Shown here in pieces: positions 26,055 through 35,067 of a stretch of DNA of 64,000 nt. A program made the position numbers and the translations under genes. The stretch comes from Candidatus Bipolaricaulota bacterium (GTDB lineage: Bacteria; Bipolaricaulota; Bipolaricaulia; Bipolaricaulales; Bipolaricaulaceae). The first letter of the stretch is position 1, and each line of letters opens with the position of its first letter. Under the pieces are notes generated by a model that was given only the letters and a program-made list of their open reading frames with translations, did no database searches and had not been told where the DNA came from. The stretch spans positions 19,526 to 83,525 of the forward strand of contig JACIWK010000011.1 in assembly GCA_014360985.1 (NCBI GenBank), in the 5' to 3' direction.

Positions 26055-27535
26055 AGGCCGTACACTTCGCCGTACTTGGCACGCACGTAGCGGAGGAACG
26101 GGTCCGGGGAGAGCCCGCTCCCGGTGATCCGCTTCACAAGCTCATCGGGCAGGTACACCTGACCGTGGCGGTGCACCTTCTCCCGCAACCACTCCCGGAT
26201 CGGGAGGAGATCCCCCGTCTGCACCTTGTCCCAAAAGCCGGGGACCTCTCGCTCCGCAACGGCGGTGATCTGCGCCGCGTACAGGTTCCCTAGGGCGTAG
26301 GACGGGAAGTACCCGATCATCCCCGCGGACCAGTGCACGTCCTGCAGGACCCCATGGGCATCGTCGGGTGGGGTGATGCCGAGGTAGTCCTCCATCGCCC
26401 GGTTCCACCGCGCGGGAAGCTCGTCCACGGCGAGCTTCCCCTCGATCATGTCCAGCTCGATCTTGAACCGGAGGCAGATGTGGAGGTTGTACGTGACCTC
26501 ATCGGCCTCGACGCGGATGAACGAGGCTCGCACCCGGTTCACGTGCCGCCACACGTCATCGGGGTCGGTGCTGGCCAGGGTCGGGAAGTGGTGGGCGAGA
26601 TGGGGGTGGGCGAACTGCCAGAACGGGCGACTCCGTCCGATCTGGTTCTCCCAAAATCTCGACTGGGACTCGTGGATCCCGAACGAGGCCCCGCCGGAGA
26701 GCCCGGTCCAACCAAGCTGGGGATCCACCCCTTGCCCATACAGGGCGTGGCCGCCCTCGTGCAGCGCCCCGAACAGGGACGAGAACGGATCGCTCTCCTG
26801 ATAGCGGTTCGTGACCCGCACGTCGCCCGGCCCGACCCCGATCGTGAACGGGTGGACGGAGTCATCGAGCCGGCCCGCTTGGAAGTCGTACCCGATCCAG
26901 CCGAGGGCCTGGCGGCACAGCGCCCGCTGGGCGTCGAGGGGGAACCTCCCCCTGGGAAGCTTGTCGGGCGGGGTGCCGCGCGCGAGCTCCTCGAGGAACG
27001 CGACGAGCTCCCTCCGCAGCTCGCCCAGGAGCGGGCGGAGGGCGGAGGTCGTCATCCCCGGCTCGTACTCCTCGACCAGGGCGTCGTACGGGCTGTCCGT
27101 GTACCCGATCAGCCGCGCCATCTCTCGCACCAGGTCCACCACCTCGGCAAGGTACGGCCGAAACAGGCCGAAGTCCGAGGCAGCTTTGGCCTTCTCCCAC
27201 ACGCTCTCCGCGCGGGTCGTTGTCTCGACGAACTTCTGGTAGAGGGAGGGCGGGATCGCGCGGTGCCTCGTGTGGTCGCGCTTCCAGACCCGGATCAGGG
27301 CCTCGTCCACCTCGGAGGATGCTCCCTCACGCTCCGCGGCGGCGAGGAGCTCCCCCATCCGATCGGACACCCGTCGCTCGAACGCCAGCCGTTCAAGCTT
27401 CCCCGCGACCTTGGCCCGCGCCTCGGCCCCGCCGGGGGGCATGTGCGTCCGCTGGTCCCACGCCGCCAGGGCGGCCGCCGAGGAGATCTCGGCGATCTCC
27501 CGCACGTACGCCTTGAGCTCGTCGAGGGCGGCCAT
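26051..27535 (-). CDS. M32 family (Taq-type) metallocarboxypeptidase
   Basis: A 494-residue cytosolic zinc carboxypeptidase of normal family length that trims C-terminal residues from peptides. The zinc motif HEGGHALYG is near residue 260. Nearby family motifs are HPFTIGVGPGDVRVTNRY, GIHESQSRFWEN (third zinc ligand region) and RVEADEVTYNLHI. The start ATG shares one base with the stop of the PmbA-like gene upstream (TGATG), so they are co-translated. The stop lies in a REP-like repeat. A longer upstream reading is a shadow of the PmbA-like gene. Confidence 0.94.
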   Translation of the reverse strand: MAALDELKAYVREIAEISSAAALAAWDQRTHMPPGGAEARAKVAGKLERLAFERRVSDRMGELLAAAEREGASSEVDEALIRVWKRDHTRHRAIPPSLYQKFVETTTRAESVWEKAKAASDFGLFRPYLAEVVDLVREMARLIGYTDSPYDALVEEYEPGMTTSALRPLLGELRRELVAFLEELARGTPPDKLPRGRFPLDAQRALCRQALGWIGYDFQAGRLDDSVHPFTIGVGPGDVRVTNRYQESDPFSSLFGALHEGGHALYGQGVDPQLGWTGLSGGASFGIHESQSRFWENQIGRSRPFWQFAHPHLAHHFPTLASTDPDDVWRHVNRVRASFIRVEADEVTYNLHICLRFKIELDMIEGKLAVDELPARWNRAMEDYLGITPPDDAHGVLQDVHWSAGMIGYFPSYALGNLYAAQITAVAEREVPGFWDKVQTGDLLPIREWLREKVHRHGQVYLPDELVKRITGSGLSPDPFLRYVRAKYGEVYGL

Positions 27536-28872
27536 CACATCCGCTCCGTGCGGCCGGTGAACGCGAACTTCGCGATGCGGACCTTGGGAACGAGGTACGC
27601 CCCGAACCCCTCCCCATGCGTGATCAGCCGCTGCTCGCGGCCGACAGCCTCGACGAGGGACAGGGCCCGCAACCCGGATTCCGTGATCCGCATGTCCTCC
27701 ACCGCCTCCCTCACGCGGCCCTCCTCGATGAGGAACGTCCCATCGCGGGTCATCATCGTCATCACCCCCCGCATCGGGTCCACCGTGCGGGCGTAGTGGA
27801 ACCGCGTGACGAGGAGCCCTCGCTTCACGCCGGAGACGAGCTCGTCGTCGGGGGTCGTACCGGGCTCCATCACCACGTGCGTCGGCATCGGCGACCACCC
27901 CACTGCAGGCGGGGGAAGGGCATGGCCGGTGGAGGTGGTGTTGAGGAGGGCCGCCGTGCGCGTGTCGTGCACCACCCCTTCCGCGACCCCGGCCCGGAAG
28001 AAGTACACGCGCTGCTTGGGCATCCCCTCGAAGTCGAACGGCATCACCGTCGTCTGGGGATGAAGGCCATCGTCGTACACGGTCACAAGATCGGAGACGA
28101 GCTTCTGGCCAAACTTCCCGTCGAGGAAACTGCGCTTCTCGAGGAGCGCGCGGGCGGAGAACCCCATCGAGGAGAGCATCCCAAGCAAGGTAGCCACCGC
28201 TGGCTCCTCGAGGACGACCGTGTACTCCCCAGGCTCGAGCGCCCTCCTCACCTCCGACTGCCGCGCCTTGGCCAGGGCTCGCTCCGCGGCCTCCTCGGGG
28301 ACGAACTCGGAGAGCCTGATCCCGGAAAACTCGGCGTACCCCGACCCGCCGCTCTTGCCCACGATCACGGTCACGAATCGCACCGAGGACGTGCGGTGGT
28401 GGACATCGATCCCGCGCGTGGTACGCACCCAGACCTCCCCTCCTCCCGTGGCGAGGGACCCCGAGGCGTTGAACCCGAGCGCTGCCGCGCCCTGCACCGC
28501 ACGGGCCACGAGGGCCGCCCGCTCAGCAGGGCTGGCCTCCCACGTCGCCTCGTCCCACGCCGCGGCCTCCTCCACCGGCCGCGGATCCGGCGGCGCGTAG
28601 CCGGCGGGGCGGGTCTGGGCGCGGGCGATCTCCGCCGCGTCCCGCGCCGCCCGAGCGAGACCTTCGGCGGTGAGGTCGTTCGTGGTCGCCACGCCCGTCT
28701 TCCCGTCCGCCCACGCTCGGATGTGGACCGTGGTGTCCACCGCCGCCACGTTCTGGTGGATCTGGCAGCCCGTGAACCTCGTCAGCTCCTCCCGGCTCCG
28801 GATCGCGACCAGCTCCAGCTCGTCCGCGACCTTCTTCCCCAGCACATCATCGAGCAATGCCTCTACGTTCAC
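27535..28872 (-). CDS. pmbA: PmbA/TldE-like protein of the TldD/PmbA family
   Basis: A 445-residue member of the TldD/PmbA family, whose TldD/TldE pairs degrade or mature peptides. I see the usual N-terminal domain (VHIRAWADGKTGVATTND) and C-terminal barrel (FLDGKFGQKLVSDLVTVYDD, LLNTTSTGHAL). I do not find the HExxxH zinc motif of TldD, so this is the non-catalytic PmbA/TldE type; no TldD is in the window. The start is taken as GTG 28872 behind a G-rich ribosome binding site. It is translationally coupled to the M32 carboxypeptidase, which suggests a shared role in peptide turnover. Confidence 0.88.
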   Translation of the reverse strand: MNVEALLDDVLGKKVADELELVAIRSREELTRFTGCQIHQNVAAVDTTVHIRAWADGKTGVATTNDLTAEGLARAARDAAEIARAQTRPAGYAPPDPRPVEEAAAWDEATWEASPAERAALVARAVQGAAALGFNASGSLATGGGEVWVRTTRGIDVHHRTSSVRFVTVIVGKSGGSGYAEFSGIRLSEFVPEEAAERALAKARQSEVRRALEPGEYTVVLEEPAVATLLGMLSSMGFSARALLEKRSFLDGKFGQKLVSDLVTVYDDGLHPQTTVMPFDFEGMPKQRVYFFRAGVAEGVVHDTRTAALLNTTSTGHALPPPAVGWSPMPTHVVMEPGTTPDDELVSGVKRGLLVTRFHYARTVDPMRGVMTMMTRDGTFLIEEGRVREAVEDMRITESGLRALSLVEAVGREQRLITHGEGFGAYLVPKVRIAKFAFTGRTERM

Positions 28873-28930
28873 CGCTCCCCCTTTCCAGTACAGCACCTGG
28901 TTTACTCCAACTCGTCGACACGAAGGCACC

Positions 28931-28985
28931 CCCCTCTCCTCTTCCTCTCCCCCCCGTGGGGAGAGGGTGGGGTGAAGGGGGCCGT
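28931..28985. repeat. CCCTCTCC / GGGAGAGGG intergenic hairpin repeat
   Basis: CTTCCTCTCCCCCCCGTGGGGAGAGGG forms a stem of about 8 bp, flanked by GTGGGGTGAAGGGGG. It is the reverse-oriented relative of the block at 4201-4306. It lies upstream of the PmbA-like gene and may end transcription from the NAD kinase operon. Confidence 0.4.
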
Positions 28986-29041
28986 TGAGAAGCCCAGCCC
29001 TCGTACTCCCCACAGTCCTGCCGGTTCGTGCCGGAACATCC

Positions 29042-29155
29042 CCCGTACACGCTCTCCAACAAATCCGGACCGAGAGCGCTGTGAACAGCGTACGCTGCTC
29101 CGACTACACCCTTGGCGATCCGTTCTTCTTCCGCCGAAAGGGGCTGATGCTCCAT
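29042..29155 (-). pseudogene. Truncated GxxExxY-family gene (N-terminal fragment)
   Basis: ATG 29155 opens MEHQPLSAEEERIAKGVVGA, AYAVHSALGPDLLESVY, which is the N-terminus of the GxxExxY family (about 125 residues when complete). Similarity stops right after ESVY, where the sequence becomes low-complexity and runs into the C-rich hairpin repeat. Upstream, ACGAAGACACGAGGGCACCA is a tract I often recall in front of this family. About two-thirds of the gene is missing. Confidence 0.6.
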
Positions 29156-29226
29156 CTCCTCTCCCCCGTGGTGCCCTCGTGTCTTCGTGGTAACCGGACG
29201 CGGTTCATAGGCAGCAGGCAGGCGTC

Positions 29227-30021
29227 TCATGCGGGCCAGCCAAGCTTGTCCCGGAGACGGGCGAAGAACGGCCCTGTAGTTGGCAGGCGTACAAGGAGCG
29301 TGGCCGCTGGGGCGGGACCCACTGTAACCTCCTCCCCAAAGTCGAGATTCGCGATTGGATCACCATCGAGAAGCACTCTCCCCGGCCGCCGGGCGCGGAT
29401 CGTGACCGTCGCCCCTTCCGGTACGACAAGGGGGCGGATCCCGAGGCGGTGGGGGGCAAGGGGGACGAGGAGAAACGCAGGCAGATTCGGATGGAGGACC
29501 GGCCCTCCCGCCGCGAGGGCGTACGCCGTGCTCCCCGTGGGAGTGGACACGATCAATCCATCCCCTTCCAGGGTCAGGATCCCTTCCCCTTCCGCCTCCA
29601 CTTCGAGCGCGGTGAACCGCTCCGCGTCCGAGCCGACCACCGCGACATCGTTGAGGGCTGACCCTGAGAACCGCGCCCCGTGGACCCATAGCCGCCCCCG
29701 CCGCTCCACCTCGCAATGGCCGGCGGCCACCTCACCTAGCGCCGCCTCGACCTCCCCCGCGCCACACGAGGCGAGGAACCCTAGTCCCCCCGCGTTCACC
29801 CCGAGGATCGGTACCTCGCGGGGATAGACGAGGCCCGCTGCCCGCAGGAGCGTCCCGTCCCCCCCCACGGCCACGACGAGGTCCCCCTCCACGCGCCCTC
29901 CCGGGGCGTAGATCTCTGCACCCACGCCGTGCTCGCGGCACCAGGCGAGGCCCCGCTCCACGGCGGCCGAGGCCGCAGGCCGCTCCCGGTTGTGAATGAA
30001 CAGGACACGCCTAAGTTCCAC
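29227..30021 (-). CDS. nadK: NAD kinase
   Basis: A 264-residue NAD kinase making NADP+ from NAD+ and ATP. The phosphate-binding GGDGTLLRAA is near residue 55, followed by NAGGLGFLA, LNDVAV, and the GLIVSTPTGSTAYALAAGGP catalytic region; the C-terminal strand region GRVLLDGDPIANLDF completes the family set. The start is GTG 30021, overlapping the ABC permease stop by 11 nt; the longer upstream reading is permease sequence in another frame. It is the last gene of the ABC transporter operon, an odd partner for a NAD kinase. Confidence 0.93.
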   Translation of the reverse strand: MELRRVLFIHNRERPAASAAVERGLAWCREHGVGAEIYAPGGRVEGDLVVAVGGDGTLLRAAGLVYPREVPILGVNAGGLGFLASCGAGEVEAALGEVAAGHCEVERRGRLWVHGARFSGSALNDVAVVGSDAERFTALEVEAEGEGILTLEGDGLIVSTPTGSTAYALAAGGPVLHPNLPAFLLVPLAPHRLGIRPLVVPEGATVTIRARRPGRVLLDGDPIANLDFGEEVTVGPAPAATLLVRLPTTGPFFARLRDKLGWPA

Positions 30022-30796
30022 CGCGCGCCCCCACGAACTTCCACCGGCACAGCACCCGCTCCAGGAGCTCGAGGACCACGTAGAACAGGAGGCCAAGCAG
30101 GGCCAGCCCAACCACGCCCGCAAGCGCGATGTCGCCGCGGAACGTGTAGTACTCGATGAACCGCCCCAAGCCCGCTCCGGGGCCGAGGAGCACCCCTAGC
30201 TTCGTCTCCGCGATGTAGAGCATGGTGATCCCCAGCCCCACCGACACCCGCGCCGCGGTGAGGACACTGGGGAGGGTGGCGGGGAGGACGACGTGACGGT
30301 AGATCTGCCACCGCGTTGCCCCGGCGGAGCGGACGGCGGTGATGTGGGACGGCACGACGTACTTCGCCGCGCCCTGGGCGGCGACGACGACCTGGAAGAA
30401 GAGCGCCATCACCACCACCACCAGTCGCACTACCTCTCCCAGCCCGAACGCGAGGTAGAGGAAGAGGAGGAGCGCCACCGGCGGCATCGGGTAGAGGAGG
30501 TAGATGAGGGGGGATAGGTAGCGGTCCAGTTTCCGCTCGAACCCCACCGCGAGGCCCAACGGGAGCCCGAGCGCGAACGCCACGGCGAGGGCGATGAGGA
30601 ACCGCAGGGCGGAAGTTCCGAACGCCGTGGCGAGGACAGAGAGCGTCTCCCCGGCCGCGATCGCGGTGTCCCACGGCGCGGGGAGGATCTGGCGGCCCCG
30701 CACCACCTCCAGGAGCCACGACACCCCCGCCCACACCGCAGTGATGACGACCATCGCCACGAGATAGCGGAGGATCATCTTCAGGCCCTCCCTCAT
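30011..30796 (-). CDS. ABC transporter permease (NitT/TauT type)
   Basis: A 261-residue inner-membrane permease with about six TM segments and the family ABC-contact loop AVRSAGATRWQIYRHVVLPATLP. ATG 30796 overlaps the ATPase stop (ATGA). With the ATPase and binding protein it forms a nitrate/sulfonate/taurine/riboflavin-precursor type importer. The substrate cannot be told from sequence. Confidence 0.92.
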   Translation of the reverse strand: MREGLKMILRYLVAMVVITAVWAGVSWLLEVVRGRQILPAPWDTAIAAGETLSVLATAFGTSALRFLIALAVAFALGLPLGLAVGFERKLDRYLSPLIYLLYPMPPVALLLFLYLAFGLGEVVRLVVVVMALFFQVVVAAQGAAKYVVPSHITAVRSAGATRWQIYRHVVLPATLPSVLTAARVSVGLGITMLYIAETKLGVLLGPGAGLGRFIEYYTFRGDIALAGVVGLALLGLLFYVVLELLERVLCRWKFVGARGGT

Positions 30797-31527
30797 GGCC
30801 CGTTCCCCCCCAGGACCTGCCGCAGGTGGGCCACCCTCTCCATGAACTCGGGGGTGCCGCGGTAGCCCGGCTCGCCCATCCCCGGGTTGTCGAGGACCTC
30901 CACCACCCGCGCCGGCCGCCCCGACAGAACGAGGATCCTCTTCCCGAGGAACACCGCCTCCTCCATGTCGTGGGTCACCAGCACCCCGGTGAACCCCATC
31001 TCCCACCACAGGCCGAGGATGAGGTTCTGGATGTGCTCCCGGGTGATGGAATCCAGGTTCGCGGTCGGCTCGTCCATGAGCATCACCCGCGGCTGGAGGG
31101 CGAGCGCGCGGGCGATCCCCACCCGGCGCTTCATCCCCTCCGATAGCTCGCTGGGGAACCGCCTCTCGAACCCGGCCAACCCCAGGTCAGCCAGCACCCT
31201 CGTCGCCGACTCCTTGCGGCCCTGGACGCGGAGGGCGAGCTCCGCGTTGGCGCGGACGGTCTTCCACGGGAGGAGCCCCGCGTCCTGGAGGATGAGGGCC
31301 ACATCGCGCCGCACCCCCCGTACCTCCTCCCCGTGGATGCGGATCTTCCCCGCGGTCGGGGTGAGCAGCCCGTCGAGGGCGAACAGGAGCGTTGTCTTCC
31401 CGCACCCCGACGGGCCCACCACGGATACGAGCTCGTAGCTGTCCACGGCCATGGACAGGCCCGCCACCGCGGGCACGGCCGCCTCGCCGCGCCCGTAGAT
31501 GAGGGTCAGGCCGTCGACCTCGATCAT
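30793..31527 (-). CDS. ABC transporter ATP-binding protein (NitT/TauT type)
   Basis: A 244-residue ATPase: Walker A GPSGCGKTT, Q-loop LILQDAG, signature LSEGMKRRVGIARAL (Glu in place of the common Gly), Walker B VMLMDEPTANLD and the H-loop VTHDMEEA. ATG 31527 overlaps the binding-protein stop (ATGA); the upstream extension is not needed. It powers the importer formed with its neighbours. Confidence 0.94.
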   Translation of the reverse strand: MIEVDGLTLIYGRGEAAVPAVAGLSMAVDSYELVSVVGPSGCGKTTLLFALDGLLTPTAGKIRIHGEEVRGVRRDVALILQDAGLLPWKTVRANAELALRVQGRKESATRVLADLGLAGFERRFPSELSEGMKRRVGIARALALQPRVMLMDEPTANLDSITREHIQNLILGLWWEMGFTGVLVTHDMEEAVFLGKRILVLSGRPARVVEVLDNPGMGEPGYRGTPEFMERVAHLRQVLGGNGP

Positions 31528-32543
31528 CCTGGGGGAGGAACGACCACGCTCTCGTAGGGGATGGGCAAGCGGAGGTACTTCTTCCCCACCGCCCACGTCA
31601 TCACCCGATCGTAGATCTCCCGATCGAGCGGCCCCGGCTCGGGGAAGACCGGGATCCCGATCGCCGCGATCGCGGCCTCGATCTCAGCCCGCGTCTCGGG
31701 GTCCGCCTGCTCCAGCTCAACGCCGGGGAAGAACAGGTCCACCGCCACCGGAAGGGCATCGGCCACGACCTCGTCGCGCGCCGCGTCGTTCAGGCGGCTC
31801 ACCGCCCGCCGCAGCCCACGCAGGAAGGCAGCGACCAGCTCCGGCTCTCTCTCCACAACCGAGCGGCGAACGACGATGACCTCGGGGGGGAGGCTCTCCC
31901 CCGGAATCCAGCGCAGCGCCACAAGCTCCGGCTTCCCTGGATAACCGAAGGTCACGACGTAATCCACGTAAGGCTGGGGGAGGACCCCCACCGCGACCAT
32001 CCCCAGGAGCACCCACGACGCATTGGTGAGGAGGTTGTCCTGCCCAATGTACAGGTCGGACGGGACCGCGACCCCCTCCTCTTGAAACACGGTGTCCATC
32101 ACGAACTCGAGGTCCGACTGGCGTGGGAGCGCGATCTGCAGCCGCTGGCCATTGCGGAGGCGGGTCAGGAGATCTCCCCAGGTCTCGATGCGGGAGAACG
32201 TGGCCGGGGTAAGGATCGCCAGGTGATCGGCCTCCGCCTGGGGGGCATACGCGACGACGAGGAGCGCCGCCTCGCGGGGGACGCTCGCCACGAGGAGGAG
32301 CGCTGCGGTGAGATCGGAGACCATCACATCGACCTGGCCAGCCTGGAAGGCGAGCATCCGATCCCGCTGACTGGGAAGGGGGATCATCTCGATCTCGACT
32401 CCCTCCTCCTCAAATAGGCCCCACACCTCCCCCATCACGATCGGAACGGCGCCAAGCGCCGGCGGAAGCGATACTCTGAGGGGACCAGCGAGGGAAACCA
32501 GCGACCACGCGGCGATCACCGCGAGTACGATCAGAGTACGCAT
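31524..32543 (-). CDS. ABC transporter substrate-binding protein (NMT1/TauA-like)
   Basis: A 339-residue exported binding protein with signal peptide MRTLIVLAVIAAWSLVSLAG. The typical first lobe follows (ALGAVPIVMGEVWGLFEEEGVEIEMIPL, MLAFQAGQVDVMVSDL). It lacks a lipobox cysteine, so it is periplasmic. ATG 32543 is supported by a promoter whose predicted start is 2 nt upstream. First gene of the operon binding protein - ATPase - permease - nadK. The fold is shared by binding proteins for nitrate, sulfonates and pyrimidine precursors; ligand unknown. Confidence 0.9.
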   Translation of the reverse strand: MRTLIVLAVIAAWSLVSLAGPLRVSLPPALGAVPIVMGEVWGLFEEEGVEIEMIPLPSQRDRMLAFQAGQVDVMVSDLTAALLLVASVPREAALLVVAYAPQAEADHLAILTPATFSRIETWGDLLTRLRNGQRLQIALPRQSDLEFVMDTVFQEEGVAVPSDLYIGQDNLLTNASWVLLGMVAVGVLPQPYVDYVVTFGYPGKPELVALRWIPGESLPPEVIVVRRSVVEREPELVAAFLRGLRRAVSRLNDAARDEVVADALPVAVDLFFPGVELEQADPETRAEIEAAIAAIGIPVFPEPGPLDREIYDRVMTWAVGKKYLRLPIPYESVVVPPPG

Positions 32544-32551
32544 GGTGTCGC

Positions 32552-32580
32552 ATTGTACGCGCACACCTGTGGCCCAGCAA
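32552..32580 (-). promoter_or_regulatory. Promoter of the ABC transporter - nadK operon
   Basis: -35 TTGCTG (32575-32580), 17-nt spacer, -10 TACAAT (32552-32557) on the minus strand. The predicted start, about 32545, is 2 nt from ATG 32543: leaderless or nearly so. Confidence 0.6.
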
Positions 32581-32720
32581 TCGGCGGGCCCTGGTCCCGG
32601 CTCGTTGTGCCTCGCCGGGGGGAATGGGAGGCTCCGGGGTTGAGACCAGACCTCACCGCCGGGGCCATCGAGGGGATCGGTGGCTTCGCGGCGCGTTGCC
32701 CGTACCCAGTGCACGTCCCA

Positions 32721-33563
32721 TCACGCATCACGCGGAGAACCGCCATCGCGCAGGCCGTGGATGAGCCCATCGGCAGCGGGGCCCATGACCTCCGGGATGT
32801 ACCCCCCTTCAAGGACGGCGAACGTGGGCAGCTTCCGCTCCCCAAGCACGTACCCGATGTCGTAGAACGCGTCCACGTCCAGTCCCAACGAAGCCAGCGG
32901 ATCCTCCTGGTACGTGTCGAACCCCACCGAGATCGCGAGCTCATCGTGGGTGGGGCCGGCCGCAGCGAGGGCCTGCTCCAGGGTTTCCACGTAGAGGGCC
33001 TTGCCGCACCGCGGGGGGAGAGGATAGTTGAGGCAGTTGCCGCGCGACTCGTGGCCCGTGCCGGGGTAGTTGTAGATGCGGTGGAGCGAGATGTAGGTCA
33101 CGGCCGGATCGCCGTAGAACACGGCCTCGGTGCCATTCCCGTGGTGCCCGTCGATGTCCACGATCAAGGTTCGCTTTCCGGACCGGCGCACCGCGATCGC
33201 GATGTTGTTGTAATAGCAGAACCCGCCCAAGAACGAGGGCCCCGCGTGATGGCCCGGCGGGCGGAGGATGGAGAACCCATGGCGCTGCTGGGCGAGGACG
33301 GCCCCGCCCGCGGCGAGGCGCGCGTAGAACCCGATGTTGGGGTAGGGCGGGCAGTCCGGATCGCGGAAGTCCCCGCTTTCGACGCGGCGGATGTGGTCGG
33401 GGGTATGGACGGAGAGGAGATCCTCGTCGGTAGCGGGGGACGGCCCCACAAACGGGTAGCCTGCCCGAGCCAGGTAGTGCTGGAGCATCCGCACCCGCGC
33501 CGGCCCCTCGGGGTGCCCCACCGCGTGGTACTCGAGGCACCTCTCGTCGAAAATGATGTCCAT
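32721..33563 (-). CDS. Histone deacetylase-family amidohydrolase
   Basis: A 280-residue zinc hydrolase of the HDAC/AcuC/acetylpolyamine amidohydrolase superfamily. The catalytic His pair is in RPPGHHAGPSF, the zinc ligands in DIDGHHGNGT and GFDTYQEDPL, and the GGY motif in LEGGYIPE. The likely reaction is removal of acetyl groups from small amines or proteins. The start codon lies face to face with maf, the two 5' ends overlapping. A promoter with a 17-nt spacer within the maf 5' region predicts a 4-nt leader. Confidence 0.92.
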   Translation of the reverse strand: MDIIFDERCLEYHAVGHPEGPARVRMLQHYLARAGYPFVGPSPATDEDLLSVHTPDHIRRVESGDFRDPDCPPYPNIGFYARLAAGGAVLAQQRHGFSILRPPGHHAGPSFLGGFCYYNNIAIAVRRSGKRTLIVDIDGHHGNGTEAVFYGDPAVTYISLHRIYNYPGTGHESRGNCLNYPLPPRCGKALYVETLEQALAAAGPTHDELAISVGFDTYQEDPLASLGLDVDAFYDIGYVLGERKLPTFAVLEGGYIPEVMGPAADGLIHGLRDGGSPRDA

Positions 33564-34167
33564 GGCCGAGCATCATTATGGGAGCCCCACCCCTGCTGGG
33601 CAACGCGTCGTCCTCGCCTCGACCAGCCCGCGCCGAAGCTCGCTCCTGAAGCTCCTTGGAGTGCAGTTCACCGTCGTCAGGCCGGACGTGGAGGAAGGGG
33701 AGATCCGCATGCCACAGGACCTCCTCACCGTCGCCCGCCGCAAGGCGGAACGCGCACGGGAACGCCATCCACAAGCAATCGTGATCGGGGCGGACACAGG
33801 GGTGTTCCGGGACGGCCGGCCGTACGGCAAGCCGCGCAATGTGGAGGAGGCGCGGGCCACGTTGGCCGCCCTCGCGGGAGGGTGGCACTCCGTGTTCACC
33901 GGGCTTGCCCTCCTCGCCCCCCACGCCGAGCGCGCGGACTTGGCAGAAACGCGGGTCCTGGTCAAGCCCCTCAGCGAAGAGGAGATCGCGTGGTACCTCT
34001 CCCGAGAGGACGTCCTCGACAAGGCGGGGGCGTATGCGATCCAGGGAGGGGCAGCGCCGTTTGTGGAGCGGATCGAGGGCGACTACTTCAACGTGATGGG
34101 CCTCCCCCTCTCCCTCCTCTACCAGCGGCTCCGGGAGCTGGGGTGGCGACCGGGGAGGGAGCGATGA
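33562..34167 (+). CDS. maf: Maf-like nucleotide pyrophosphatase
   Basis: A 201-residue Maf/Ham1-fold enzyme hydrolysing non-canonical or excess nucleoside triphosphates (dTTP/UTP type in relatives). Motifs: LASTSPRRSSLL at the N-terminus, RKAERA, GADTGVF (usually ADTVV) and YGKPRN. DKAGAYAIQGGAAPFVERIE near the end is strongly conserved in the family. ATG 33562 or 33553 could start it; both lie within the 5' end of the divergent HDAC-family gene. Its stop overlaps the PflX-like gene (ATGA). Confidence 0.93.
   Translation: MAEHHYGSPTPAGQRVVLASTSPRRSSLLKLLGVQFTVVRPDVEEGEIRMPQDLLTVARRKAERARERHPQAIVIGADTGVFRDGRPYGKPRNVEEARATLAALAGGWHSVFTGLALLAPHAERADLAETRVLVKPLSEEEIAWYLSREDVLDKAGAYAIQGGAAPFVERIEGDYFNVMGLPLSLLYQRLRELGWRPGRER
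33575..33603 (-). promoter_or_regulatory. Promoter of the HDAC-family gene
   Basis: -35 TTGCCC (33598-33603), 17-nt spacer, -10 CATAAT (33575-33580) on the minus strand. It lies within the first codons of maf. Predicted start about 33567, leaving some 4 nt before ATG 33563. Confidence 0.5.
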
Positions 34168-35066
34168 CCCACCCCCTCTACCTCGACCTCACCGCGACCG
34201 AGCTCAAGGCCCGCGCCGCGGAGCTGCGGGCCCTGGCCTCCCCATGCCGCCTCTGTCCGCGGGAGTGCGGGGCCCACCGCGAGCGGGGGGAGCGGGGGTT
34301 CTGCCGAGCCGGGCTCGCCCCATGGGTGGCGAGCTTCGGCCCCCACTTCGGCGAGGAGGACGTGCTGGTCGGAGAAGGGGGGTCGGGAGCGATCTTCCTC
34401 TCCGGGTGCAACCTTCATTGCCTGTTCTGCCAGAACTACGCGATCTCCCAGCTCGGTGAGGGGGAGGAGATCGGGATCCACGACCTGGCGCGGATCATGC
34501 TCCGGCTGCAGGAGGTGGGGTGCGAGAACGTGAACCTCGTCACCCCCACCCACCAGGCCCCCCAGATCGTGGCCGCCCTCGCCCTGGCCCGCGACGAAGG
34601 CCTGCGGCTGCCCCTTGTGTGGAACTGCGGCGGGTACGAGTCGGTGGACACGCTGCGCCTCCTGGCGGGGATCGTCGACATCTACATGCCGGACTTCAAG
34701 TACGGGGACAACGCGATCGCCGCCGAGCTCTCGGGCGCGCCGGACTACGTGGAGCGAGCCCGGGACGCGCTCCGGGAGATGCACCGCCAGGTGGGGGACC
34801 TCATCGTGGAGGACGGGATCGCCGTGCACGGCCTCCTCGTCCGCCACCTCGTCCTCCCCGATGGGCTCGCGGGCTCGGAGGCCGTTCTCACGTTCATCGC
34901 CCGCGAGATCTCGCCAGACACGTTCGTCAACGTGATGGCCCAGTACCGACCCACCCACCGGGCACGGGAGTGCCCCACGCTTGCCCGCCGCCCCACAGCC
35001 GCGGAGTACGAGCGCGCCCTCGACATCGCCCGTCGGTCGGGGCTTCACCGCGCAGGCCCACACTGA
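34164..35066 (+). CDS. PflX-like radical SAM protein
   Basis: A 300-residue radical SAM protein of the PflA-related COG1313 group. An N-terminal pair CRLCPRECG and GFCRAG resembles an extra metal site, and the radical SAM motif CNLHCLFCQNYAIS is near residue 90. VNLVTPTHQAPQI and LPLVWNCGGYES are family sequences. Often annotated as pyruvate formate-lyase activating enzyme, but members of this group have no proven substrate. ATG 34164 overlaps the maf stop. Confidence 0.9.
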   Translation: MTHPLYLDLTATELKARAAELRALASPCRLCPRECGAHRERGERGFCRAGLAPWVASFGPHFGEEDVLVGEGGSGAIFLSGCNLHCLFCQNYAISQLGEGEEIGIHDLARIMLRLQEVGCENVNLVTPTHQAPQIVAALALARDEGLRLPLVWNCGGYESVDTLRLLAGIVDIYMPDFKYGDNAIAAELSGAPDYVERARDALREMHRQVGDLIVEDGIAVHGLLVRHLVLPDGLAGSEAVLTFIAREISPDTFVNVMAQYRPTHRARECPTLARRPTAAEYERALDIARRSGLHRAGPH

Positions 35067-35067
35067 C

